Counted from the stretch's first letter, positions 35,982 through 46,025 are shown. The stretch: 64,000 bases of DNA from Solibacillus sp. FSL R7-0682 (GCF_038005985.1 NZ_JBBOUI010000001.1:1012001-1076000), one strand, 5' to 3'. A program made the numbers and translations. The notes: generated by a model not told the origin, from the sequence alone.

Positions 35982-37688
35982 ATGATAAATTATATCATCA
36001 TTGTTGTCGTCATACTATTAGCATTATTGATTGCTGGATTAGTAGTAAGACGCAAGCATAATGCAGAGATAAGACGATTAGAAAAAGAAAAGATGCAAAT
36101 CCAGCATTATCCGATTTTTGAAGAGTTAGCAAAAGTGAAGGCATTAAATATGAACGGACAAACTGAAGAACTATTCGAAAACTGGCGTAATCGTTGGTTG
36201 GACATAGTGGATATTCAAGTTCCAAAGCTAGATGAAATGTTATTTGATGCGGAAGAATATATTGACCGCTTTAAATTTAAAAAAGCAACATTAACTGAAC
36301 GGGAAATTGAACAGGAAATTGCAAAATGTGAGCAAGTTCGAGTAGAGATTATTGCTGAATTGGACGAATTAATAGGGAGTGAAGAAAAAAATCGTATAGA
36401 GATGGAGCAATTAAAAGAATATTACCGCTCAGCTCGAAAAACGATTTTAGCTCACCAACATTCATTTGGTCCTGCGTTAGGACAGCTTGAAAAGAGATTA
36501 GAGCAGTTTACACCTAAATTTGAAGAATTTGACGAATTGACGAAAGACGGGAATTATTTACAAGCCCGTGAAATTGTCCTGCAACTCAATAGTGAAGCAC
36601 AAACGATTTTTAAATATTTAAGTGAAGTACCAACGTTATTAACTGATATTCAAGCAAAAATACCTACAGCGATTCATGAACTTAGAAATGGGCAGCGTGA
36701 AATGGAAGAGCAAAAATACTATTTACGTCATTTAGAGCTGACAGAGTATTTAGATGGTCTTGAAAAAGAATTAGAGACATTAAAAACAGCAATTGCGGAA
36801 TTAAATTTACAAACGGTAGCGCCACGTATTCAAGAAATTAATGATGAAATTGATAATTACTATGATTTACTTGAAAAAGAGGTAGTAGCGCGTAATTATG
36901 TAGAAAGAAATTGCTCAGCAATGTTTAGTACAATCAATGAAGTGATACGTTCGACAAAAGATATAAGTGATGAAGTAGCATATGTACAGCATAGCTATCG
37001 CTTGCAAGATAAGGAAGCTGAAATTCCGAAAGTTGGTCTAAAGCATTTGGAAGTATTGCAAAAGCGTTATGAATTATTATCAACTCGTGTTCAGGAAGAA
37101 AAGTCAGCGTATTCAAGCTTACAAGAAGAGCTTCTAAACATTACAGAGGAAATCGAGCGTATTGCTGAAGAACAGGAAAGCTTTTCAAACAAGCTAAAAA
37201 ATTTACGTATTGATGAAAATCAGGCGCGAGCAGATTTAGAAAATTTAAAACGTTTATTACAAAATACGGAGCGATTACTTAGTCGTGCCAACATCCCTGG
37301 TATACCTGAAGAGATGGATGCACGTTTAGAGGAATCAGCAGAGAAAATTTATGTCGTTGTACAAAGTTTACAGGAAGTACCGTTAAATATTGTACAAGTA
37401 AATCAAAATTTATTAAATGCGAAACAATGTATTGAAGAAACGCATGATCGTGCACAAGAAATGATTGAGAATGTATTAATTATTGAGCGCTTGATCCAAT
37501 TTGGAAATCGCTACCGTGCAACAAATCGTCAAGTACACGAAAGTTTACTCGAAGCGGAAGATGCATTTAAAAAATTCCGTTACGTAAAAGCACTTGAAGA
37601 TGCGGCAAAAGCGGTTGAAACGGTTGATCCTAATGCGATTAAACGAATTGAAGATTTAGTACAGGAGCAGTTGCTTATAAAATCATAA
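35982..37688 (+). CDS. ezrA: Septation ring formation regulator EzrA
   Basis: EzrA is a membrane-anchored spectrin-like protein that limits FtsZ ring formation at the poles and helps coordinate septal wall synthesis. The 568-residue protein has a single N-terminal helix (about 3-22) and then continuous coiled coil. It includes EELFENWRNRWLDI and the C-terminal QFGNRYRATNRQVHESLLEAE segment typical of EzrA. The ATG at 35982 is chosen over an upstream one at 35952 because TTAGGGGG lies directly before it. Divergent from hisJ. Confidence 0.95.
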   Translation: MINYIIIVVVILLALLIAGLVVRRKHNAEIRRLEKEKMQIQHYPIFEELAKVKALNMNGQTEELFENWRNRWLDIVDIQVPKLDEMLFDAEEYIDRFKFKKATLTEREIEQEIAKCEQVRVEIIAELDELIGSEEKNRIEMEQLKEYYRSARKTILAHQHSFGPALGQLEKRLEQFTPKFEEFDELTKDGNYLQAREIVLQLNSEAQTIFKYLSEVPTLLTDIQAKIPTAIHELRNGQREMEEQKYYLRHLELTEYLDGLEKELETLKTAIAELNLQTVAPRIQEINDEIDNYYDLLEKEVVARNYVERNCSAMFSTINEVIRSTKDISDEVAYVQHSYRLQDKEAEIPKVGLKHLEVLQKRYELLSTRVQEEKSAYSSLQEELLNITEEIERIAEEQESFSNKLKNLRIDENQARADLENLKRLLQNTERLLSRANIPGIPEEMDARLEESAEKIYVVVQSLQEVPLNIVQVNQNLLNAKQCIEETHDRAQEMIENVLIIERLIQFGNRYRATNRQVHESLLEAEDAFKKFRYVKALEDAAKAVETVDPNAIKRIEDLVQEQLLIKS

Positions 37689-37997
37689 GCATAACGGTTA
37701 CATGTTAAGCTGTTTCGCGTTATAATAGGGTGAAACTTTAATCAGTATGGTCATATGCCAGCGAATGTTTAGTCTTCACTATTAGGTCATATAAATTACT
37801 GACCGTTAATACGGGATAAAATAGCAAAATGGGAGGGCTGTAGAAAAAGTTCAATAACTTTTCCTACAGCCCTATAGTATGTAGTAAATTTTTAATTAAT
37901 ATTTATTTCTATAGTGAAAAGAAATGTTTTGAAATAATTTTGTATTAATTTCTACATCATTCCATTTTGAATCGATAAAAAAGAAGGTAGAGCGTAA
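37689..37997 (+). other. Gap with a long hairpin
   Basis: This 309-base gap contains one hairpin at 37834-37873 (AGGGCTGTAGAAAAAGTT with a complementary arm, one mismatch, loop CAAT). No T-run follows directly, so it could be an RNA structure or a weak terminator. Nothing else is visible except the nifZ ribosome binding site. Confidence 0.5.
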
Positions 37998-39140
37998 ATG
38001 ATTTACTTAGATAACAGTGCTACAACAAAACCACATAAAGAAGTACTTGCAACTTTTATGCAAGTAAATGATTTGTACTATGCAAATCCATCTTCTATTC
38101 ACCGAGCAGGTGTCGAATCGAACGCATTATTAACGAAAGCACGCGAGCAAATGGCACAGTTATTATATACAGAACCGAACAATGTATTGTTTACAGGTGG
38201 TGGCACAGAATCAAATAACTTTGCTCTGTATGGCATTGCAAAAGCAACAGGTTTTAGAGGGAAACATATTATAACAACGGAAATTGAACATCCTTCAATC
38301 TTAGAAGCCGTAAAGCGTCTTCAAGACGAAGGATATGAAATTGACTATTTAAAAGTAAATAGAGAAGGCGTTATTTCGATTGAAGAGTTGAAGCAACTTG
38401 TTCGTAAAGATACTGTTATTGTAAGTATTATGCACGTCAATAACGAAATGGGCGCTATTCAGCCAATAGAACAGGCAGCGAAAGTGATTCATGAAAATAG
38501 TCAAGCCATTTTCCATGTGGACGCTATTCAAAGCTTTGGAAAATTACCTGTAAAATTTAATGGAGAACAGGGACCAGATGTTATTTCGATTTCAGGTCAC
38601 AAAATTCACTCATTAAAAGGAACTGGCGTTTTAGCATTTCGTAAAAAGCCAATGCTCAAACCATTCATCGTCGGTGGTGGACAAGAATTTGGTTTGCGAA
38701 GTGGTACTGTGGCAGTTCCTCAAGCAGTAGCAATGGCCAAAGCAGCCCGATTAGCTGTTGAAGCGATGCCAGAACAGCTAACTAAGTTTAAAAAATGGTT
38801 TACACAGCTACATGATTTTTTTGCGCAATTTGGCTCTGAAGTTTATGTACTTTCCTCGCGAAATGGAGCACCACACATCCTGTCTTTTAGTGTACGTGGG
38901 TTAAAAGGTGAAATTTTAATTAATGCCCTGCAAAAAAGGAACATTATTGTATCTACATCAAGTGCTTGTTCTTCAAAGCAGACAAAAACAAGTCATGTTG
39001 TAGAAGCGCTTAATATAGACAGTCGATATAAAAATGGTGTACTTCGTATTAGCTTTGGTGCTAATACTACAGATGAAGAAATCTCAGCATTTGAAAAAGA
39101 ATTTACAGCTGTTATGAAAGAGTTAAAAGGAGAAAAATAA
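37998..39140 (+). CDS. nifZ: Cysteine desulfurase (NifZ/IscS-like), partner of ThiI
   Basis: This PLP enzyme takes sulfur from cysteine and passes the persulfide to ThiI for 4-thiouridine in tRNA. The 380-residue protein has the PLP lysine in SGHKIHSLKGTGVL and the catalytic cysteine in STSSACSSKQ. The gene ends three bases before thiI, as in the B. subtilis nifZ-thiI pair, and this pairing argues for the tRNA-dedicated desulfurase. GAAGGTAGAG precedes the ATG. Confidence 0.92.
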   Translation: MIYLDNSATTKPHKEVLATFMQVNDLYYANPSSIHRAGVESNALLTKAREQMAQLLYTEPNNVLFTGGGTESNNFALYGIAKATGFRGKHIITTEIEHPSILEAVKRLQDEGYEIDYLKVNREGVISIEELKQLVRKDTVIVSIMHVNNEMGAIQPIEQAAKVIHENSQAIFHVDAIQSFGKLPVKFNGEQGPDVISISGHKIHSLKGTGVLAFRKKPMLKPFIVGGGQEFGLRSGTVAVPQAVAMAKAARLAVEAMPEQLTKFKKWFTQLHDFFAQFGSEVYVLSSRNGAPHILSFSVRGLKGEILINALQKRNIIVSTSSACSSKQTKTSHVVEALNIDSRYKNGVLRISFGANTTDEEISAFEKEFTAVMKELKGEK

Positions 39141-39143
39141 CTA

Positions 39144-40355
39144 ATGATTTTTAAAGAAATTTTAGTTCGCTACGGTGAATTATCAACAAAAGGTCGTAAC
39201 AAAAAGGATTTTATTAACCGTTTACGAGATAATGTACGTTATTCATTCAATGATATTATGCCATTAAAGATTCGTGCTGAACGTGATCGTATGTTTATAG
39301 AAATAGAAAATGATGAAAAATTTAGTGTGTTAATGGATCGACTTCCACATGTATTTGGCATACAATCGTTTAGTCCAGTTGCATCTTGTGGTAAAGATTT
39401 AGACGAAATGAAAGCTCTAGCCTTCGAAATTTTAGAAGAATACCGTGATAAAGGTGATTTAACTTTTAAAGTAGAAGTACATCGAACAGATAAAACATTC
39501 CCATTAGATACGCATGAATTACAACGTGAAATGGGTGCAACGATTTTACCGAAGTTCTCGAATTTTAAAGTTCAAGTTAAAAAACCAGATGTTGCATTAC
39601 GAATTGAAGTGCGTGAAGATGCGATTTACATGATGGCTCAAGTTATTCCAGGAGCTGGTGGGATGCCAATTGGCTCAAACGGTAAATCGTTACTCATGCT
39701 TTCAGGTGGTATTGATAGCCCAGTTGCTGGTTATTTAATGATGAAGCGCGGTGTACGTATCGATGCGATTCACTTCTTTAGTCCGCCTTATACAAGTGAT
39801 AATGCATTACAAAAAGTAAAAGAGCTAGCCAATGAATTAACAAAATTCGGCGCTAATATTCGTTTGCATGTAATTCCATTTACAGAATTGCAAGTTGCAG
39901 TAAAAGACAATGTACCTGATAACATGTCTATGACATCTACTCGTCGCATGATGATGAAAGTTGCTGATAAAGTACGTGAAGAAGTAGGTGCATTAGGTAT
40001 TGTTACTGGTGAAAGTTTAGGACAAGTTGCATCACAAACATTAGAAAGCTTAACGGCAATTAATGATGTAACAAGTACACCAATTTTACGTCCATTAATT
40101 GCAGCAGACAAGCTTGATATCATTAAAATTGCAAAAGACATCGGTACGTATGAAACATCTATTCAACCATTTGAAGACTGTTGTACCGTTTTTACGCCAG
40201 CAAGTCCAAAAACAAAGCCAAAGCTTGAAAAAGTTCAACACTTTGAAAGCTTTACTGAATTCGATGAATTAATCGAACGTGCCGTAAAAAACCGTGAAGT
40301 TCATATTTTCCCGCAAAAAGAAGTGAAAGCAGATAAATTTGCGGATTTACTATAA
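39144..40355 (+). CDS. thiI: tRNA 4-thiouridine synthase ThiI
   Basis: ThiI adenylates U8 of tRNA and transfers sulfur to give s4U. The 403-residue protein contains an N-terminal ferredoxin-like/THUMP region (about 1-165), the PP-loop LMLSGGIDSPVAGYLM and the cysteine pair EDCCTVFTPASPKTKP. It lacks the rhodanese extension seen in E. coli, as does B. subtilis ThiI, so NifZ must supply persulfide directly. Three bases separate it from nifZ. Confidence 0.96.
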   Translation: MIFKEILVRYGELSTKGRNKKDFINRLRDNVRYSFNDIMPLKIRAERDRMFIEIENDEKFSVLMDRLPHVFGIQSFSPVASCGKDLDEMKALAFEILEEYRDKGDLTFKVEVHRTDKTFPLDTHELQREMGATILPKFSNFKVQVKKPDVALRIEVREDAIYMMAQVIPGAGGMPIGSNGKSLLMLSGGIDSPVAGYLMMKRGVRIDAIHFFSPPYTSDNALQKVKELANELTKFGANIRLHVIPFTELQVAVKDNVPDNMSMTSTRRMMMKVADKVREEVGALGIVTGESLGQVASQTLESLTAINDVTSTPILRPLIAADKLDIIKIAKDIGTYETSIQPFEDCCTVFTPASPKTKPKLEKVQHFESFTEFDELIERAVKNREVHIFPQKEVKADKFADLL

Positions 40356-40468
40356 ACTTTTACGAAAATGAAAATGACTTCCTAATGTAAGAAACATTTA
40401 CCTATAAAATCGCATGTATGATATTCCTCTGACGGCACATTCTAATTGCACAAGGAGGTGAGAGATAC

Positions 40469-40675
40469 ATGGCATCAAACAACAATGGTAGCTCAAACAA
40501 ATTAAGCGTACCTGGTGCACAACAAGCACTTGATCAAATGAAATACGAAATTGCTCAAGAGTTTGGCGTACAACTAGGACCAGAAGCTTCATCTCGTGCA
40601 AACGGTTCAGTAGGTGGAGAAATTACTAAACGCCTTGTTCAAATGGCGGAACAACAACTTCGAGGTTCAAAATAA
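40469..40675 (+). CDS. sspA: Alpha/beta-type small acid-soluble spore protein
   Basis: A 68-residue SASP that coats and protects spore DNA. It has the germination protease site YE-IAQEFGV (cleavage after Glu 27) and the second conserved block [31 protein letters not shown] precedes the ATG. Expression is expected in the forespore under sigma-G. A -10-like CATGTATGATA lies about 55 bases upstream, but no clear -35 was confirmed. B. subtilis sspA is at the same place after thiI. Confidence 0.95.
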   Translation: MASNNNGSSNKLSVPGAQQALDQMKYEIAQEFGVQLGPEASSRANGSVGGEITKRLVQMAEQQLRGSK

Positions 40676-40694
40676 CAACAAAAAACCCCGAAAG

Positions 40695-40732
40695 AGGAAT
40701 TGTGACTTTAACCGGTTGCAGTTCCTTTTTTA
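40695..40732 (+). terminator. Terminator after sspA
   Basis: AGGAATTGTGACT pairs (with G-U pairs) with GGTTGCAGTTCCT, followed by TTTTT. Confidence 0.6.
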
Positions 40733-40856
40733 ATTTGGCAATATCAATTAGGGAACATACATATAAAAATAAAACGACTGTTCTTTTGAAATTATTGGGT
40801 GGAATTATTATACTAAAGTGGTAAGTATCATTTTTTATCAAAGGGGAGAGTAAGAA

Positions 40857-42428
40857 ATGAACGACAAACTACTAGTGGCACCTGAAAGTTATAACATAGT
40901 GCATGAGTTTGAAAAGCATGTGAACAAGGGGATTAAAACAGCACTAATTATTCAAGAAGAAAATGGTGAGCAATCGACATATACATATGAAGAATTGCTC
41001 TTAAAAGCAAATCAAGTTGCCAATGTATTTCATGCACAAGGTCTTCAAAAAGGGGATGTCATTTTAATTATGCTTCCACGATGTGTAGAAGCATATGTTG
41101 CGTATATTGCCGCATTAAAAGCAGGTCTTGTCATTATTCCTAGCTCGGAGTTACTGCGTGCAAAAGATATTGATTATCGACTAATTCATTCAAATGCAAA
41201 AGCAATTATTGTAATGGAGGATTTAGTTGAAGAATTTGAACATGTAAAAAGCATAACAAATGTAATATCTTTTATTATAGGAAGAAAAATAGGGAATTGG
41301 CTTCCGATTATGGAGCTAGCAGAAGAATATTCGACAGAATTTCCTAATACCAATACAAAAGCTTCAGACTTGGCATTTTTAGCTTACACATCTGGTACTA
41401 CCGGTAATCCAAAAGGTGTTATGCATACACATGGTTGGGGATATGCGCATTTACGTACTACCGCATCAGAGTGGCTAGGTGTTAAGGATGGGGATATCGT
41501 ATGGGCGACAGCAGCTCCAGGTTGGCAAAAGTGGATTTGGAGTCCGTTTTTAGCCGTATTAGGTAGTGGCGCGACAGCCTTCGTATATAAAGGGAAATTT
41601 GAAGCAACGAAGTATTTGCAATTAATTGAACAGCAGCAAATTAATGTACTATGTTGCACACCAACTGAATATCGTATGATGGCCAAGTTAGATCAATTAG
41701 GGGATTATAATTTAGGCTCATTACGTAGTGCCGTTTCTGCAGGGGAACCGTTAAATCGAGAAGTGATTGAAACATTTGAAAGGGAGCATCGTATTGTTGT
41801 GCGTGATGGCTACGGTCAAACGGAAAATACATTGCTTATTGGTACAATGTTAAACACTGATTTACGCCCAGGCTCGATGGGGAAACCAACACCTGGGAAT
41901 AAAATCGAATTAATAGACGAAAACGGTGAAATTGTGGCAGATGGCGAAGTAGGTGATATAGCTGTTCATCGATCGACACCGGCGCTATTTAAAGGCTATT
42001 ATAAAGATCCGGAAAGAACTGCTATTCAATTTCGTGGTGAGTGGTATGTAACAGGAGATCGTGCAAAGAAGGATAAAGACGGTTATTTCTGGTTTGAAGG
42101 CAGAAATGACGATATTATTATTTCTTCAGGGTATACAATTGGTCCATTCGAAGTGGAAGATGCATTAACAAAACATCCTGAAGTTCAAGAATGTGCGGTT
42201 GTTGCAAGTCCGGATGAAATTCGCGGAAATGTAGTTAAGGCATTTGTCGTATTAAAAGACAAGTCATTAAAAGAAAAACCGACAATAATCGAAGAGTTAC
42301 AAAATCATGTGAAAGAACTGACAGCACCTTATAAGTATCCACGTATTATTGAATTTTTAGATGAACTCCCAAAAACTATTTCTGGCAAAATACGTCGAGT
42401 AGAGTTGCGTTTAAAAGAAGGAAAATAA
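40857..42428 (+). CDS. ytcI: Acyl-CoA synthetase (AMP-forming), medium-chain type
   Basis: A 523-residue adenylate-forming ligase. It has the P-loop YTSGTTGNPKGVMHTHGW, the conserved VVRDGYGQTENTLLIG and GEWYVTGDRAKKDKDGYFW, and the C-terminal lysine motif LPKTISGKIRRVELR. It is a paralogue of AcsA in this window, and its substrate is probably a longer carboxylic acid. B. subtilis ytcI lies at the same locus between sspA and sppA. AAGGGGAGAG precedes the ATG. Confidence 0.9.
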   Translation: MNDKLLVAPESYNIVHEFEKHVNKGIKTALIIQEENGEQSTYTYEELLLKANQVANVFHAQGLQKGDVILIMLPRCVEAYVAYIAALKAGLVIIPSSELLRAKDIDYRLIHSNAKAIIVMEDLVEEFEHVKSITNVISFIIGRKIGNWLPIMELAEEYSTEFPNTNTKASDLAFLAYTSGTTGNPKGVMHTHGWGYAHLRTTASEWLGVKDGDIVWATAAPGWQKWIWSPFLAVLGSGATAFVYKGKFEATKYLQLIEQQQINVLCCTPTEYRMMAKLDQLGDYNLGSLRSAVSAGEPLNREVIETFEREHRIVVRDGYGQTENTLLIGTMLNTDLRPGSMGKPTPGNKIELIDENGEIVADGEVGDIAVHRSTPALFKGYYKDPERTAIQFRGEWYVTGDRAKKDKDGYFWFEGRNDDIIISSGYTIGPFEVEDALTKHPEVQECAVVASPDEIRGNVVKAFVVLKDKSLKEKPTIIEELQNHVKELTAPYKYPRIIEFLDELPKTISGKIRRVELRLKEGK

Positions 42429-42481
42429 TTATTTGTCGATATTTCCCGGGAAAGGCAAGCCCTCGAGGAATGAAAAATATT

Positions 42482-42520
42482 AGGTGGTCCATAAGATTAA
42501 ACTTATTGGCCACCTTTTCA
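42482..42520 (+). terminator. Terminator after ytcI
   Basis: AGGTGGTCCATAAG/CTTATTGGCCACCTT stem, then TTC. Confidence 0.7.
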
Positions 42521-42661
42521 AATGTAGAAAAATGTAAATTTGAAAATTAACTACATAACGTACTATGTATAGGTAGCTAGAGCATATTTTAAGTATTAAT
42601 TTGTACCAACATGAAACTTTTTGTAGAATAATATCGTACAGAAAGAAAAGGAGGAATAAGG

Positions 42662-43672
42662 ATGAATACAAAAAGAATGGTAGCACTAATTATTGCTGCT
42701 GTGTTATTGTTTTTCTCAATTGGGATTAACACAATTATTACTATATTTAAAACAGATTTCTTTAGTAGCTTCGATAGTATGTTGGAATCAGAAAACTTAA
42801 CCTATGAAAATGTAGTAGAAAATGGCGATTTCACTAGTCGTATTGCTCATTTAGAAGTAAATGGTGTAATTCAAGATGTTGGAGAACCGAGCATATGGGA
42901 AACGGTAGATTATAATCACCGCCTATTTATGAATCAATTAGAGTCGGTGCTACAAGATGATACGATTAAAGGGATAGTGCTATCGGTAAACTCTCCTGGC
43001 GGTGGTGTGATCGAATCTGCAGAAATTCATGAGAAGCTACTTGAAATAAAAGAAAAGAAAAATATTCCAATTTATGTAGCGATGGGATCGTTAGCAGCTT
43101 CGGGAGGCTATTATATTTCTGCTCCTGCTGACAAAATATTTGCTCAGCGAGAAACACTTACAGGTTCGATTGGTGTAATTATGCAATCAATTAACTATGG
43201 AAAGCTAGCAGAAAAAATTGGTATTGAGTTTGAGACAATTAAATCAGGCGAGCATAAGGATATGTTTGGTGGAGTCCGTCCTTCAACACCTGAGGAAATC
43301 GCGATGCTACAAGAAATGATTGATGAATCGTATGAACAATTCGTTGATATAATCGAACAAGGTCGAGGTATGTCAGAGGCTGAAGTGAAAAAAGTGGCGG
43401 ATGGACGAATTTTAGGTGGAACTCAAGCATTAAAAGCGGGATTAGTAGATGAAATAGGTAATGAAAATGATGTAATTAATGCTATGCGATCAGACTTTAG
43501 TCTTGAAGATGCACAACTATTTGAATATACGATGGAATCATCTAGCTGGGCTTCATTATTGGGTGTAAAAATAGGTTCAATGTTTACGCCTTCAGCGGAG
43601 TCACAATATTTATCGAAAATTATTTCATCAACTAATTCACCACGCATGATGTATTTATACGGTGAATACTAA
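42662..43672 (+). CDS. sppA: Signal peptide peptidase SppA
   Basis: A membrane serine protease that degrades released signal peptides. The 336-residue protein has one N-terminal helix (about 8-28) and an S49 peptidase domain. The nucleophile is Ser 147 in MGSLAASGGYY and the general base is Lys 199 in SGEHKDMFGG, the same numbers as in B. subtilis SppA. AAAGGAGGAA precedes the ATG. It is co-oriented with the RDD gene 14 bases downstream. Confidence 0.94.
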   Translation: MNTKRMVALIIAAVLLFFSIGINTIITIFKTDFFSSFDSMLESENLTYENVVENGDFTSRIAHLEVNGVIQDVGEPSIWETVDYNHRLFMNQLESVLQDDTIKGIVLSVNSPGGGVIESAEIHEKLLEIKEKKNIPIYVAMGSLAASGGYYISAPADKIFAQRETLTGSIGVIMQSINYGKLAEKIGIEFETIKSGEHKDMFGGVRPSTPEEIAMLQEMIDESYEQFVDIIEQGRGMSEAEVKKVADGRILGGTQALKAGLVDEIGNENDVINAMRSDFSLEDAQLFEYTMESSSWASLLGVKIGSMFTPSAESQYLSKIISSTNSPRMMYLYGEY

Positions 43673-43686
43673 GGGGAGGGATTACG

Positions 43687-44178
43687 ATGACTGAGATAAT
43701 CGAAACAATAGATACAAAACCAAGTATTGTAGCCCCCTCTGTACAATTAAAAACTGCAGGCTTTTGGATGCGCTTTTGGGCATTTATTCTGGATTCCCTT
43801 GTAATTAGTGCGATTGTCGGAATTACAATTCGTCCTCTCTTTTCAGTGATGGACTGGGATATAGTAGGGTCAAACTGGTATGCACCGATTACGATTTTAT
43901 CAGGTCTCATTTTTTATGGCTATTTTGTATTAATGACGAAATTTTTAAAACAAACGATCGGAAAAATGGTGTTTGGATTAAAAGTTGAAAAGGATAATGG
44001 AGAGCCATTAGATTGGATGACGGTGTTATTCCGGGAAGGTGTTGGGCGATTTATTAATGGTACACTATTGCATTTACCATATATTATCGTTGCATTTACA
44101 CCACAAAACAAAAGTTTAGCTGATTATTTTGCGGATACCGTAGTAGTACATGAAAATATCTATGTAGAGAATGTTTAA
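43687..44178 (+). CDS. yteJ: RDD family membrane protein (YteJ-like)
   Basis: A 163-residue protein with three predicted membrane helices and the RDD signature, with the arginine in GFWMRFWAFILDSLVIS and the first Asp in the same segment. The second conserved block is KQTIGKMVFGLKVEKDNG. RDD proteins are of unknown function, possibly ion transporters. It sits in one operon with sppA, as in B. subtilis. GGGGAGGGATT precedes the ATG. Confidence 0.88.
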   Translation: MTEIIETIDTKPSIVAPSVQLKTAGFWMRFWAFILDSLVISAIVGITIRPLFSVMDWDIVGSNWYAPITILSGLIFYGYFVLMTKFLKQTIGKMVFGLKVEKDNGEPLDWMTVLFREGVGRFINGTLLHLPYIIVAFTPQNKSLADYFADTVVVHENIYVENV

Positions 44179-44227
44179 TGTATGTTTGAAGGGGTATGTG
44201 TAATTATCGACACCTTCATAGTGAAGT

Positions 44228-44270
44228 AAGAGCTGACTTGTAAGGAATACTTACAGGTCAGCTCTTTTCT
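44228..44270 (+). terminator. Terminator after the RDD gene
   Basis: AAGAGCTGACTTGTAAG/CTTACAGGTCAGCTCTT 17-bp stem followed by TTTCT. Confidence 0.85.
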
Positions 44271-44358
44271 TTCAATAGATATGAGATTTTCAAGTTCACT
44301 TAGTTGCAATTATTATTTTGTTTTTAGTAATATAAGGGAATAACAAGGAGGCGTTCAT

Positions 44359-44865
44359 ATGGCACAAGTAACATTTAAAAATGGTCCAGTAACATTAATT
44401 GGTAATGAAGTAAAAGTAGGAGATACAGCACCTGACTTTAAAGTGTTAGCAACAGATTTATCAGAAGTAACATTAAAAGATTCAGAAGGTAAAATTCGTT
44501 TATTTTCTGTAGTTCCGTCTTTAGATACAGGTGTATGCGATCAGCAAACACGTAAATTCAATGAGGCTGCGGCTGAGCTTGGAGATAACGTTATTATTTA
44601 TACTGTATCAATGGATTTACCATTCGCTCAAAAGCGTTGGTGCGGAGCAGCAGGAATCGACAATGTGGTGACTGTATCTGATCACCGTGATGCATCGTTT
44701 GGTGAAGCATATGGCGTACATATTAAAGAATTACGCCTATTAACGCGCTCAATTTTCGTAGTAGATGCAGATGGGAAAGTAACATACGTTGAGTATGTTC
44801 CAGAGGCGACAAATCATCCGAACTACGAAGCTGCAATTGAAGCAGTAAAGGCTCTTTCTAAATAA
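44359..44865 (+). CDS. tpx: Thiol peroxidase
   Basis: An atypical 2-Cys peroxiredoxin that reduces peroxides using thioredoxin. The 168-residue protein has the peroxidatic Cys 60 in [15 protein letters not shown] and the resolving Cys 95 in KRWCGAAGI, with the Tpx-type [10 protein letters not shown] motif between. AAGGAGGCG precedes the ATG. B. subtilis tpx lies at the same place, upstream of ytxK. Confidence 0.96.
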   Translation: MAQVTFKNGPVTLIGNEVKVGDTAPDFKVLATDLSEVTLKDSEGKIRLFSVVPSLDTGVCDQQTRKFNEAAAELGDNVIIYTVSMDLPFAQKRWCGAAGIDNVVTVSDHRDASFGEAYGVHIKELRLLTRSIFVVDADGKVTYVEYVPEATNHPNYEAAIEAVKALSK

Positions 44866-44912
44866 TTTCGTTTTTATTGATTTTGTTGTAAAGTGAATAA
44901 GAAGTAATGTAG

Positions 44913-44944
44913 ACCCACTCAATACATTTTGAGTGGGTTATTCA
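44913..44944 (+). terminator. Terminator after tpx
   Basis: ACCCACTCAA/TTGAGTGGGT stem followed by TATTC. Confidence 0.7.
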
Positions 44945-45007
44945 TTTCATAAAAAAACAGGTATACTGTTGTAGACGAATATAGGGAATATTGAAGGAGT
45001 TTTCGTA

Positions 45008-45937
45008 ATGGAAAAGTTTGAACAAATTTTTAGTTATTTAAATGGTCGTGCGGAGGAGCTATCAAATGCACAAGAGATAGACTACTTAGAATCACTCCTG
45101 CAAACATTAGAAGATACACTTGATGGGAAATATGACTGGCATGTAGATGGTGCAACAAAAGAAGATATGCGAAAGGCAATCCAAATTGCTATTTTAAAAG
45201 GAATGCGTAAAAGCTCTCAACCAAATCATCAAATGACACCAGATACACTTGGCTTACTAGTTAGTCATTTTGTTGAGCAATGCTTTGAAAAAGAACTAGC
45301 GGCAGGTACAATTAATGTAGTAGACCCTGCACTAGGTACTGGTAATTTACTGTACACATTAATGAATGCTCTCAATGGAAAAATTCAAGCAACAGGAGTA
45401 GAGGTTGATGAATTATTAATTCGTTTAGCTGCCGCAACAGGAGATTTAATTGAACAACCTGTGACATTGTTCCGTCAAGATGCATTAGAAAAACTATTAG
45501 TAGATCCTGTCGATGCAGTTATTTGTGATTTACCAGTAGGTTACTATCCAAACGAAGATGTAGCGGTAGATTATGAGCTATGTGCGACAGAAGGAATGAG
45601 TTATGCCCACCATTTATTTATCGAACAAGCATTAAATTATACTAAAGAAGGTGGCTTTGCATTTTTCTTAATCCCAGTTAATCTATTCGAGTCGGAGCAA
45701 GCAAAACAATTGCATAAATTTATTAAAGATCATGCTTGGATTCAAGCTGTGATTCAGCTACCAGAAAATCTATTTTCTTCACGCGCTCATGAGAAGAGCA
45801 TTTTAATTCTTCAAAAGCAAAGTCCAGCATTAAAAGCGCCACGTGAAGTGCTGCTTGCCAAGGTACCAAATATGTCAAATCGACAAGCACTTGCAATGTT
45901 CTTTGAGAAAGTCAGCATGTGGAAAGAAGGAAAATAA
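45008..45937 (+). CDS. ytxK: SAM-dependent methyltransferase of the YtxK type
   Basis: A 309-residue class I methyltransferase resembling the catalytic core of type I restriction HsdM proteins. Motif I is VVDPALGTGNLLYTL. Motif IV, normally NPPY in N6-adenine methyltransferases, reads ICDLPVGYYPNEDV. No specificity or restriction subunit is nearby. B. subtilis ytxK occupies the same place after tpx; there it is followed by ackA, which is missing here. The substrate is unknown. AAGGAG precedes the ATG. Confidence 0.85.
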   Translation: MEKFEQIFSYLNGRAEELSNAQEIDYLESLLQTLEDTLDGKYDWHVDGATKEDMRKAIQIAILKGMRKSSQPNHQMTPDTLGLLVSHFVEQCFEKELAAGTINVVDPALGTGNLLYTLMNALNGKIQATGVEVDELLIRLAAATGDLIEQPVTLFRQDALEKLLVDPVDAVICDLPVGYYPNEDVAVDYELCATEGMSYAHHLFIEQALNYTKEGGFAFFLIPVNLFESEQAKQLHKFIKDHAWIQAVIQLPENLFSSRAHEKSILILQKQSPALKAPREVLLAKVPNMSNRQALAMFFEKVSMWKEGK

Positions 45938-45944
45938 TACAATA

Positions 45945-45992
45945 AAAAACGGCTAGCTTCCAAACGAAAATTGGAAGCTAGCCGTTTTTAAA
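45945..45992. terminator. Bidirectional terminator between ytxK and the second Usp gene
   Basis: A perfect 19-bp stem (45945-45963 with 45971-45989) between converging genes. Confidence 0.9.
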
Positions 45993-46025
45993 TAGTAAAC
46001 GTTTACATAAACAGTGACATTAAAA

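Noticed and set aside
45994-46007. cre-like palindrome AGTAAACGTTTACA
   Set aside because: It fits 13 of 14 cre positions but lies between two converging genes, downstream of both, where CcpA control is not expected. Likely a chance palindrome.
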